DNA from: Hyphomonadaceae bacterium UBA1849
Lineage (GTDB): Bacteria > Pseudomonadota > Alphaproteobacteria > Caulobacterales > Hyphomonadaceae
Assembly: GCA_002338565.1 (NCBI GenBank)
Contig: DDIN01000006.1
Coordinates: 275,812 to 302,122 of the forward strand
Direction: 5' to 3'
DNA length: 26,311 nucleotides
Shown one piece after another: positions 15,709 through 22,298 of this stretch (positions are counted from its first letter, which is position 1; each line of letters begins with the position of its first letter). A program made the position numbers and the translations under genes. The notes beneath the pieces were generated by a model that was not told where the DNA came from, searched no databases, and saw only the letters and a program-made list of their open reading frames with translations.

Positions 15709-15737
15709 TTGACTTACCGGGGCAACACGGTGTTTAT
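15709..15737 (+). promoter_or_regulatory. Probable rpmG promoter
   Basis: TTGACT (15709-15714), a 17-base spacer and GTTTAT (15732-15737) form a good -35 and fair -10 pair 33 bases before the rpmG ATG. This suits a highly expressed ribosomal protein gene. Confidence 0.55.
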
Positions 15738-15770
15738 GCGCCCTTCGAATTCTAACTGAGGTCTGCTCTC

Positions 15771-15938
15771 ATGGCGAAGCCAGCTACAATCAAGATCCGC
15801 CTGAACTCTACTGCAGGCACGGGTTTCTTCTATGTCACAAAGAAAAACCCTCGCAACATCACTGAAAAAATGGTGATGCGTAAGTATGATCCCGTCGTAC
15901 GTAAGCACGTCGAGTTCAAAGAAGGTAAGATCAAGTAA
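15771..15938 (+). CDS. rpmG: 50S ribosomal protein L33
   Basis: A 55-residue basic protein that begins MAKPATIKIRLNSTAGTGFF and continues with YVTKKNPRNITEKMVMRKYD, ending KEGKIK. This is the typical L33 sequence, a small 50S subunit protein near the E site. It is the cysteine-free form, without the zinc-binding CxxC pairs of the other L33 paralogue type, so it does not need zinc. Length is standard. It has its own promoter upstream and a terminator directly downstream, so it is likely monocistronic with some read-through from the topA operon. The ribosome-binding site is GAGG (15759-15762), about 9 bases upstream. Confidence 0.97.
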   Translation: MAKPATIKIRLNSTAGTGFFYVTKKNPRNITEKMVMRKYDPVVRKHVEFKEGKIK

Positions 15939-15963
15939 GATCTGTCTTCACGGACAAAACAAA

Positions 15964-15993
15964 AGTCGGTCGCTTTGTGCGCCGGCTTTTTTT
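15964..15993 (+). terminator. Terminator between rpmG and pleD, probably bidirectional
   Basis: AGTCGG (15964-15969) pairs, with one G-U, with CCGGCT (15982-15987), with imperfect extension toward the loop. TTTTTTT follows on the plus strand. On the minus strand the same hairpin is followed by TTTTGTTTTGT. It separates convergent rpmG and pleD and could serve both. Confidence 0.75.
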
Positions 15994-16020
15994 GTGCCTG
16001 ATTTTTGAGAAATACAAAAT

Positions 16021-17385
16021 TTAAGCCGCGCGGCTTTTTACCTGATTACGGCCGGACTGCTTCGCTTCATAAAGCGCTTCATCCGCGCGCTTCAGCAGAT
16101 CGTCAATCGTGCATTCGCTGCCATAAGACGTTGAGACGCCAAGGCTGACCGTTACATCGAGTTGGTTGCGGCCACGTTCGACAGCAAAGGTCTGTGACGC
16201 CACATGACGGCGCAGGCGCTCGGCAACAACGCTCGCCATATCACCTGTTGTATCCGGCATGATGACAACGAACTCTTCCCCGCCCTGGCGGCAGGGAATG
16301 TCAGCGGGACGCACATTCTCACGCATACGTTCGGCAAACTCGCGAAGCACCTCATCGCCAACGTCGTGACCATAAGTGTCATTGACGCTCTTGAAGTGAT
16401 CAATGTCCGCAATGAAGACTGACACCGGCTCGCCACCTGAATTTGCCCGCTGAAGAAACTGGTTCAGCTGCTTGTTCATATGACGACGGTTATAAAGGCC
16501 TGTCAGCTGGTCTGTGATGGCGAGCTCCATGCTCTCATCGAGGCGACGGCGTACCGTGTCGAGATAACGCTTCTTGCGAACCTGCGTCCGCACACGTGCC
16601 GACAGCTCTTCGGTATCAATCGGGCGCATGATGATATCACTTGCGCCAAGGTCCAGCGCCCGCAGCGCTTTGGCCTCTTCTTCGAAGTCGGCCACAATCA
16701 GAACCGGCAAGTCACGCGTCGCAGGCTGAGATTTGAAGTGCGCACACAGACGAAGCGGGTCAAAAGAATCAGATGCCAGCGACAGAACGATCAGATCGAT
16801 TCCCGCTTTTTCTTTGGCCGCGAGGTTGCGCGCCTCGGACCACAGAATCGGGCGGTGTTCCTGCTTGAGGGACATAGCGATACGGCGTGCCTGACGTTCA
16901 TTATCGTCGATGATCAGAACCCGTGCAGGTTCGATAGGACCGCCAGGCTCGTCGCCCTCAATCACTCCGATGCGTCGGCCATTGGCTTCGCGTGAGCGAA
17001 GCTCGTCCATCACAAGTTTGAATTTTGTCAGCGCGCGAATGCGAGACATCAGCGCGAAGTCGTCTACAGGCTTGGTCAGAAAGTCGTCAGCGCCAGCCAG
17101 AAGACCTTTCAGGCGGTGATCGCGGTCGCCCAGTGCGGTAACCATAACCACCGGAATATGCTGGGTATCCTGATCTGTTTTCAGTATCTGGCAGGCCTCG
17201 AAGCCATCCATGACGGGCATCATCACGTCGAGCAGAATGATGTCAGGGCGCTGTTCGCGTGCCATATCAATGGCTTCCTGACCGTTCGACGCCGTGATCA
17301 CCTCGAAGTATTCATGGCTCAATTTAGCCTGAAGCAGTTTTCTGTTCGCAGAGATATCGTCGACGACGAGGACCCGAGCGCTCAC
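16021..17385 (-). CDS. pleD: Diguanylate cyclase response regulator PleD
   Basis: PleD makes cyclic di-GMP from two GTP after phosphorylation and drives polar development in Caulobacter relatives. The 454-residue protein has a first receiver domain with phospho-acceptor Asp53 (LLDVMMP) and Lys105, a second adaptor receiver (about 154-272) that lacks a clear phospho-Asp, and a GGDEF domain. The active motif is GGEEF (368-372). The allosteric inhibition site RxxD (Arg359-Asp362) sits six residues before it, so product feedback should operate. Length and numbering match C. crescentus PleD. The start is GTG; its GTGA overlaps the divK stop codon, so the two are translationally coupled. Confidence 0.97.
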   Translation of the reverse strand: MSARVLVVDDISANRKLLQAKLSHEYFEVITASNGQEAIDMAREQRPDIILLDVMMPVMDGFEACQILKTDQDTQHIPVVMVTALGDRDHRLKGLLAGADDFLTKPVDDFALMSRIRALTKFKLVMDELRSREANGRRIGVIEGDEPGGPIEPARVLIIDDNERQARRIAMSLKQEHRPILWSEARNLAAKEKAGIDLIVLSLASDSFDPLRLCAHFKSQPATRDLPVLIVADFEEEAKALRALDLGASDIIMRPIDTEELSARVRTQVRKKRYLDTVRRRLDESMELAITDQLTGLYNRRHMNKQLNQFLQRANSGGEPVSVFIADIDHFKSVNDTYGHDVGDEVLREFAERMRENVRPADIPCRQGGEEFVVIMPDTTGDMASVVAERLRRHVASQTFAVERGRNQLDVTVSLGVSTSYGSECTIDDLLKRADEALYEAKQSGRNQVKSRAA

Positions 17386-17774
17386 TGAACGGGCTCTCTT
17401 TCGGTCAGTTTCTGAACCTGATTGAGAAATGGCATCATCTGGATCGGCTTGGACATGTAAGCCTCGCAGCCAGCTTCGCGAACGCGCTCTTCGTCAGACC
17501 GCATGGCAAACGCCGTAACGGCCATGACCGGAATATCAGCCAAATCGTCATCATCCTTAATCCAACGTGTCAGATCGAGGCCGGACACTTCCGGAAGATT
17601 GATATCCATAATGATGAGAGCGGGCTTGTGTTCACGTGCAATTTCAAGGGTTTTCAGGCCATCACGGCTCTGAACAGCCTCATAGCCGAACGCACCAAGC
17701 AGGTCGCAGAACAATTTCATGTTCAGCTCATTGTCCTCAACGACAAGAACTTTTTTGCGTTCAGTGACCGACAT
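17382..17774 (-). CDS. divK: Cell-cycle response regulator DivK
   Basis: DivK is a single-domain CheY-like receiver of the CtrA cell-cycle network; in Caulobacter it is phosphorylated by DivJ and dephosphorylated by PleC, and it controls CtrA activity through DivL/CckA. The 130-residue protein has the acidic pair Glu13-Asp14, phospho-acceptor Asp57 in IIMDINLPEVSG, Thr87 in AVTAFAM and Lys109 in MSKPI. There is no output domain. The name rests on this sequence plus its position directly before pleD, the order found in Caulobacter relatives. The 73-bp gap before dinB is the divergent promoter region; no clear promoter was identified in it. Confidence 0.95.
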   Translation of the reverse strand: MSVTERKKVLVVEDNELNMKLFCDLLGAFGYEAVQSRDGLKTLEIAREHKPALIIMDINLPEVSGLDLTRWIKDDDDLADIPVMAVTAFAMRSDEERVREAGCEAYMSKPIQMMPFLNQVQKLTEREPVQ

Positions 17775-17889
17775 TAGCCCAGCATCTTCCTTGAGAATCG
17801 TCCCGATGAACTTTCAGGGGGACATTTAACCCGGATAGTCTTAATCCTTGTTTACAACACTTGCTGAAAGCTCGCACCGTTCTGTTAAT

Positions 17890-19251
17890 ATGCTGACAAT
17901 GGATCGTCATCATACGCCGTCCCAAGCCCCCAGATTGTGCCGGAATTGCTCACAAATCCGGCCTTCGGGCTCTGTGTGCCCGCACTGCAGTTCAGACCAC
18001 TACATTGCGCATAAAGAGATAAAAGAACTCTCAATTGCACACATAGATTGTGATGCATTTTTCGCCTCAATCGAGAAACGCGACAATCCCGATCTGCAAG
18101 GAAAACCGGTTATTGTGGGCGGTGGCAAGCGAGGTGTGGTTGCAACCTGCTGCTATATGGCTCGCCTGTTTGGTGTGCGTTCTGCCATGCCCATGTTCAA
18201 GGCGCTGAAGCTCTGCCCGAATGCCGTGGTGGTGCGCCCGGATTTCGATAAATACAAAACCGCTTCCAGAGCGATACGGTCCGCTATGGATGCGCTGACG
18301 CCGCTGGTGCAGCAAGTGTCGATTGATGAGGCTTATCTGGACCTGTCCGGTACAGAAAAGCTTCACGGCAAAGCGCCAGCCGAACTGCTGGGTGAACTTC
18401 AGAACAACATTCAGCGGGATGTCGGCATCACCGTTTCCATTGGCCTGTCTTACAATAAGTTTCTGGCCAAATCGGCATCCGATCTCGATAAGCCGAACGG
18501 GTTTGCCATGATTGGCGAGGCAGAAGCGCGTGAGTTTCTGGCGCCCCGCCCGGTCGACTTCATTCATGGTGTCGGGCCCGCCCTCGCAAGACAGATCAGC
18601 CAGAAGGGATACGAGACACTGGGCGGCCTGCAAATGGCCGAACTGAAACAACTTATCGGGCTGTTCGGGGAAACCGGTCTCTGGCTACACGAACGCGCCA
18701 ACGGCATTGATAAACGTCCTGTAGACCCGCGCTCGGAACGCAAATCAGTGTCTGCCGAAACAACCTTCTTTGAAGACTGCTCTGACAAAGAACTGCTGAT
18801 CGACCATCTCTGGTGGTTGTGCGAGAAAGTTGCACTACGTTCAAAGGAAATCGGGGTCGCAGGCAATGTGCTGACGCTGAAACTGAAGACGAGTGATTTC
18901 AAAACGCGTACACGGCGCATGACGCTCACACGGCCGACCCAGCTTGCGCAGGTCATGTTCCGCCAGGGCCAGACACTCCTTGGCAAGGAAGTTGATGGTG
19001 CCCGCTTCCGGCTTATCGGAATTGGCATTTCCGATCTGGAACCAGCAGGCGCAGATATGGCCGACCTGATTGACCCCGGCGCATTGAAGCGCGCGCGTGC
19101 AGAACGGGCAGCCGACATCGCGAAGACCAAATTCGGCTCAAACGCCATTTCCACTGGACGCGGCATTCGTGTACAGGCGGACAGGCAAAGCCGGAAACAA
19201 TCTGATACACCGAAGACCTCGGACCAGACATCCAGACAGAAGGACACCTGA
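17890..19251 (+). CDS. dinB: DNA polymerase IV (DinB)
   Basis: Y-family translesion polymerase that copies past damaged bases with low fidelity. Signatures are the metal-binding AHIDCDAFFASIE (Asp53 and Asp55 with this start), GGGKRGVVATCCYMAR, and SIDEAYLDLSG with the second acidic cluster. An N-terminal extension carries CRNC and CPHC, a zinc-ribbon-like pair found in some alphaproteobacterial DinB proteins. The start is unsure: the frame opens at a TTG (17848), and ATGs at 17890 and 17899 both lack a clear Shine-Dalgarno sequence. A -10-like TTAATA at 17885 would favour the ATGs. No GTTC-N7-GTTC LexA box was seen. The C-terminal tail is polar and charged, and no clear C-terminal QLxLF-type clamp-binding peptide was noticed. 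The next gene starts 1 base after its stop. Confidence 0.93.
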   Translation: MLTMDRHHTPSQAPRLCRNCSQIRPSGSVCPHCSSDHYIAHKEIKELSIAHIDCDAFFASIEKRDNPDLQGKPVIVGGGKRGVVATCCYMARLFGVRSAMPMFKALKLCPNAVVVRPDFDKYKTASRAIRSAMDALTPLVQQVSIDEAYLDLSGTEKLHGKAPAELLGELQNNIQRDVGITVSIGLSYNKFLAKSASDLDKPNGFAMIGEAEAREFLAPRPVDFIHGVGPALARQISQKGYETLGGLQMAELKQLIGLFGETGLWLHERANGIDKRPVDPRSERKSVSAETTFFEDCSDKELLIDHLWWLCEKVALRSKEIGVAGNVLTLKLKTSDFKTRTRRMTLTRPTQLAQVMFRQGQTLLGKEVDGARFRLIGIGISDLEPAGADMADLIDPGALKRARAERAADIAKTKFGSNAISTGRGIRVQADRQSRKQSDTPKTSDQTSRQKDT

Positions 19252-19252
19252 C

Positions 19253-19708
19253 ATGACCCCTGAAGAAAAACTCGTAGAGCTTGGTATTCAGCTGCCCACA
19301 CCTGCTGCGCCAGTGGCGAACTATGTTCCATTCGTCATCACAGGCAAAACGCTTTTCGTGTCTGGTCAGGTCAGCATGGGCGTCAACGGCCTCGTCACGG
19401 GCCGTCTGGGGGAAGGCATGGACACAGCGGCCGGACAGTATGCTGCGCGCCTGTGCGGCATCAACCTGCTTGCACAGTGTAAAGCTGCAGTCGGCGAGCT
19501 CTCCAACATCAAGCGCGTTGTGAAGCTTGGTGGTTTTGTAAACGCTGCACCTTCATTCGTGGAAATCCCGCAGGTCATTAATGGCTGCTCAGACCTGATG
19601 GTCGACGTGCTCGGCGATGCTGGCCGTCACGCACGCTCTGCGGTCGCCTGCCCGACCCTGCCACTCGGCTGCGCTGTTGAAGTCGACGGCATTTTCGAAA
19701 TCGCATAA
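19253..19708 (+). CDS. RidA family protein
   Basis: This 151-residue protein belongs to the YjgF/YER057c/UK114 (RidA) superfamily, trimeric proteins whose best-known member hydrolyses reactive enamine/imine intermediates. It has FVSGQV (about residues 42-47), the central AVGELSNIKRVVKLGGFV and the C-terminal GRHARSAVACPTLPLGCAVEVDG, in which an Arg normally binds the substrate carboxylate. It belongs to the longer, about 150-residue subgroup rather than archetypal RidA, so true imine deaminase activity is uncertain. ATG 19253 has AGAAGGA upstream; the open frame extends further into dinB but those residues are not conserved-looking. It starts 1 base after the dinB stop and its TAATG overlaps the next start. 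Confidence 0.92.
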   Translation: MTPEEKLVELGIQLPTPAAPVANYVPFVITGKTLFVSGQVSMGVNGLVTGRLGEGMDTAAGQYAARLCGINLLAQCKAAVGELSNIKRVVKLGGFVNAAPSFVEIPQVINGCSDLMVDVLGDAGRHARSAVACPTLPLGCAVEVDGIFEIA

Positions 19709-20433
19709 TGCCACTTACGTTCGATCTGCCGGCCTTTGCCTACGCCCATCGTGGGCTATGGTCGGCTGATCTGCCTGAAAACTCTCTGAAAGCTTTCAAA
19801 CAGGCGTCAGAGCATGGGTTCGGCGCCGAATGTGACGTTCATCTGTCGGGTGATGGCGTGCCTATGGTCTTTCACGATTTCACGCTGGAGCGGATGACCG
19901 GCACACAAGGCAAAATTGGTGACGCCAGCGCAGACGAGCTTCAGACGCTGCATCTGGCAGGCACTGGCCACACAATTCCGATTTTATCAGACGTACTTTC
20001 CGCCATAGGCGATCAGCCTTTGCTGGTTGAGCTGAAAGCAGACGAGACGACTGATTTGCCAGCCCTCGCCGCCGCAACCCTGATGTGCGTGGCAGAAGCG
20101 CGGGGACCTGTGGCAATCATGAGCTTCAGCCCGTCGCTGATCAGCATCTGTAAACAAATCACGTCACACTTAACGCTCGGTCTTCTGGCTGATCCCCGGC
20201 GCATTGAAACGCCTGAAGGACGCATGAGCTTTTTCGAGATTGTGAAAGATATCCAGCCGGATTGTCTCGGCCCCAACATCTCTCAACTCACGCATTTCAA
20301 GGACAGTAATCTGCCACTCGCAAGCTGGACCGTTCGCGAAGAAGCCGGCCTTGAAAACTGCCGGTCACTTAATGCGGCACCGATCTTTGAAAATCTTCCG
20401 ACAGACCTCGTCAGAGCGCATCTCACTTCCTAG
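19708..20433 (+). CDS. Glycerophosphodiester phosphodiesterase family protein
   Basis: This 241-residue TIM-barrel enzyme of the GDPD family cleaves glycerophosphodiesters into glycerol-3-phosphate and an alcohol, usually during phospholipid turnover. The HRG motif at 14-16 gives catalytic His14 and Arg15. PENS (Glu24), ECDVH (Glu41 and Asp43, metal ligands) and VFHDFTLER with catalytic His56 follow, and LVELKAD provides the later Glu. There is no signal peptide, so it is probably cytoplasmic. The length fits the short UgpQ-like type. It is coupled to the RidA gene by TAATG and precedes the acyltransferase gene by 9 bases. Confidence 0.94.
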   Translation: MPLTFDLPAFAYAHRGLWSADLPENSLKAFKQASEHGFGAECDVHLSGDGVPMVFHDFTLERMTGTQGKIGDASADELQTLHLAGTGHTIPILSDVLSAIGDQPLLVELKADETTDLPALAAATLMCVAEARGPVAIMSFSPSLISICKQITSHLTLGLLADPRRIETPEGRMSFFEIVKDIQPDCLGPNISQLTHFKDSNLPLASWTVREEAGLENCRSLNAAPIFENLPTDLVRAHLTS

Positions 20434-20442
20434 ATTAGGTGC

Positions 20443-21615
20443 ATGTCCGAGTTGCAGCTGAAAACCGTTTCCTCCCTGTCAGCTGTCGATCCGGCGGCAT
20501 GGAATGCTGTCGCCAATCCAGCAGGCGAACCCTTCGATCCGTTTCTCAGCTGGGAATTTCTTGAAGCACTGGAAAGCTCAGGCGCGGCAACACGTGAAAC
20601 GGGCTGGTCGCCGCTCCATCTCATCATCGAAAATGAAGACGGCGAGCTGACGGCGGCGATGCCGCTTTATGCCAAAGCGCATTCTCAGGGCGAGTATATT
20701 TTCGATTATGCCTGGGCAGACGCCTATGAACGTGCGGGCGGTGATTATTATCCCAAACTGTTGAGCGCAGTCCCGTTCACGCCAGTTACGGGACGCCGGC
20801 TTCTCGTGCGCGATGGAGAGATCGATAAGCGCGGACTTCAACACGCGCTTCTGTCGGGCGCTATCCAGCTCGCGCAGAATAACGACCTCTCCTCGCTGCA
20901 CATCAATTTCGTGGAGCAGGACTTATACGACGATCTTGGAGAGCTCGGCCTGCTGCAGCGCACGGACAAGCAATTCCACTTTGAAAACCGTGGCTATGAG
21001 GACTTTAACGCGTTTCTGGCAGAACTCTCCTCCGCCAAGCGCAAAAATCTTCGCAAAGAGCGGAAAAAGGCTCAGGAAGGGCTGACATTCGAATGGCTGA
21101 CCGGTGACGAGATCCAGCCTCACCATTGGGATGCATTCTTCGAATTCTACATGGATACCGGTAGTCGCAAATGGGGCTTCCCATACCTCAACCGGGCGAC
21201 ATTCGAGCTCATCCATGACCGGCTTCGCGAACATGCGCTTCTGATCTTCGCTTGCGAGGATGGAAAGCCGATCGCGGGCGCGCTGAACTTCATCGGCTCT
21301 GAAACACTATACGGCCGCTATTGGGGCCGTCTGGAAGAGCGCCCGTTCCTGCATTTCGAGGTCTGCTATTATCAGGCCATCGATTTTGCCATTGAACGCG
21401 GCCTGAAACGCGTAGAAGCTGGCGCTCAGGGCGGACACAAACTCGCACGCGGCTATGGCCCCGTGACGACGCACTCTGTCCACTGGATTGGACATGAAGG
21501 ACTACGTCGCGCAGTCGATCAATATCTGGAACAGGAACGCTATGCCGTCGCTGACGAGAATGAATACCTCCTCGCGCGGCAGCCGTTCAAACACAAAGGG
21601 GAAGAGACACAATGA
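20443..21615 (+). CDS. FemAB/GNAT-like acyltransferase (DUF482 type)
   Basis: The 390-residue protein matches the DUF482/FemAB-like family, also annotated as GNAT N-acetyltransferase, which is common in alphaproteobacteria. Diagnostic stretches are FDPFLSWEFLEALESSG near residues 31-47, the aromatic run GEYIFDYAWADAYERAGGDYYP, the PFTPVTGRRLL block and, in the C half, SSAKRKNLRKERKK and the GALNFIGSETLYGRYWG acyltransferase core. Members are proposed to act in cell-wall or peptide aminoacylation, but the substrate is not known. There is no signal peptide or membrane helix. The start follows the GDPD gene closely and the stop overlaps the HIT gene by ATGA. Confidence 0.9.
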   Translation: MSELQLKTVSSLSAVDPAAWNAVANPAGEPFDPFLSWEFLEALESSGAATRETGWSPLHLIIENEDGELTAAMPLYAKAHSQGEYIFDYAWADAYERAGGDYYPKLLSAVPFTPVTGRRLLVRDGEIDKRGLQHALLSGAIQLAQNNDLSSLHINFVEQDLYDDLGELGLLQRTDKQFHFENRGYEDFNAFLAELSSAKRKNLRKERKKAQEGLTFEWLTGDEIQPHHWDAFFEFYMDTGSRKWGFPYLNRATFELIHDRLREHALLIFACEDGKPIAGALNFIGSETLYGRYWGRLEERPFLHFEVCYYQAIDFAIERGLKRVEAGAQGGHKLARGYGPVTTHSVHWIGHEGLRRAVDQYLEQERYAVADENEYLLARQPFKHKGEETQ

Positions 21616-22049
21616 GCCTTCACGGTGAATACGACACAGACAATATCTTCGCGAAAATGCTGCGCGGAGAAATCCCGTGCGTCAAAGTTTTCGAAGACGA
21701 CACCGCCCTCGCCTTTATGGACATCTTCCCTCAGTCCAAAGGGCATACGCTGGTCATTCCCAAGCGCGCCGAAGCCCGCAATCTCATTGAGATGCCAGGC
21801 GATATGCTCGGCTCTTACATGCAGCGCGTTCAAAAGGTGGCCAAAGCTGTTTCAAAAGCGCTTGAGCCGGACGGCATGGTCGTCACCCAGTTCAATGGCG
21901 CCCCAGCCGGTCAGACGGTCTTCCATCTGCACTTCCACATCATCCCGCGCTATGAAGGTGACAGCCTTAAAGGGCACAACCATGGACAACAGGCAGACAT
22001 GTCCGAACTCAACGCGCTTGCCGAAAAAATCAGCAGCTGCATCGAATAA
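21612..22049 (+). CDS. HIT family protein
   Basis: HIT-domain protein, probably a Hint-type nucleotide hydrolase or transferase that acts on nucleotide phosphoramidates or dinucleotides. The 145-residue protein has the family start (DNIFAKMLRGEIPCVKVFED), AFMDIFPQSKGHTLVIPK, and the histidine triad QTVFHLHFHIIPR with His105, His107 and His109. Its exact substrate cannot be assigned. Start ATG overlaps the acyltransferase stop by ATGA, making it the last conventional gene of the dinB-ridA-GDPD-acyltransferase-HIT run. No terminator directly follows, so the mini-ORF downstream may be read through as well as expressed on its own. Confidence 0.95.
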   Translation: MSLHGEYDTDNIFAKMLRGEIPCVKVFEDDTALAFMDIFPQSKGHTLVIPKRAEARNLIEMPGDMLGSYMQRVQKVAKAVSKALEPDGMVVTQFNGAPAGQTVFHLHFHIIPRYEGDSLKGHNHGQQADMSELNALAEKISSCIE

Positions 22050-22070
22050 GCATTTTTCTGCATTTGGATT

Positions 22071-22098
22071 TTGCTTTTCTCGCAAATCATCCTACCTT
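22071..22098 (+). promoter_or_regulatory. Candidate promoter for the mini-ORF transcript
   Basis: TTGCTT (22071-22076), a 16-base spacer and TACCTT (22093-22098) form a plausible sigma70-type pair 36 bases before the mini-ORF ATG. The -10 match is partial, so read-through from the HIT operon remains an alternative source of the transcript. Confidence 0.35.
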
Positions 22099-22117
22099 CA
22101 AATCTGGTTTTAACAGC

Positions 22118-22133
22118 AGAAAGGAGGTGATCC
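22118..22133 (+). promoter_or_regulatory. Extended Shine-Dalgarno, 16 nt complementary to the 16S rRNA tail
   Basis: AGAAAGGAGGTGATCC is the exact reverse complement of GGATCACCTCCTTTCT, the standard 3' end of bacterial 16S rRNA. All 16 bases pair, whereas ordinary genes in this window use 4-7 (for example GGAG for pepA and AAGGAT for the exported orphan). The mini-ORF ATG follows after one base (G22134). The AGGAGG core ends 7 bases before the ATG, a normal spacing. The host 16S gene is outside the window, so the pairing partner is assumed from conservation. Confidence 0.75.
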
Positions 22134-22134
22134 G

Positions 22135-22215
22135 ATGTCTAGTGAGGTCCTGCAGGTGGTAAAAATGCTTGAGTGTGAGATCAACGTATCGGAGCAGCCT
22201 CTGGTACGTGGATAA
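22135..22215 (+). CDS. 26-residue mini-ORF behind an extended Shine-Dalgarno
   Basis: This short frame of 26 codons plus TAA begins MSSEVLQVVKMLECEINVSE and ends QPLVRG. It lies between the HIT gene and the S41-type gene and is too short for default gene calling. The case for translation is its ribosome-binding site (22118-22133), correct ATG spacing, codon composition free of rare features, and a dedicated strong terminator 43 bases after the stop. The peptide is acidic, with one Cys (residue 14), no signal sequence and a possible amphipathic helix in residues 4-14. I do not recognise a family. It cannot be a leader for a downstream gene, since the transcript ends at the terminator and the next gene is convergent. 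It may instead be a dispensable part of a regulatory RNA. Confidence 0.6.
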   Translation: MSSEVLQVVKMLECEINVSEQPLVRG

Positions 22216-22258
22216 ACACCGCGTCTTCTGACAAGTATTTGAGGCACCTAGTCTCACG

Positions 22259-22284
22259 AAGGCCACGCTCTGCGTGGCCTTTTT
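22259..22284 (+). terminator. Strong intrinsic terminator after the mini-ORF
   Basis: GGCCACGC (22261-22268) and GCGTGGCC (22272-22279) form a perfect 8-bp GC-rich stem, extended by A-T pairs at 22259-22260, around a TCT loop. TTTTT (22280-22284) follows. Only the plus strand has the T tract, so it ends the dinB-HIT or mini-ORF transcript and not the convergent S41-type gene. Confidence 0.9.
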
Positions 22285-22298
22285 GATTCTGGAAGATG

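Noticed and set aside
17815..17847. CtrA box between divK and dinB
   Set aside because: TTAA occurs twice but with an 11-base spacer rather than 7.
17775..17900. LexA (SOS) box upstream of dinB
   Set aside because: The alphaproteobacterial GTTC-N7-GTTC or its complement was looked for. GTTC at 17879 and GAAC at 17812 occur, but neither has a partner at the right spacing.
19097..19252. N-terminal extension of the RidA-family protein into dinB
   Set aside because: It overlaps the dinB reading frame, is Arg/Pro-rich and not RidA-like; ATG 19253 has AGAAGGA upstream.
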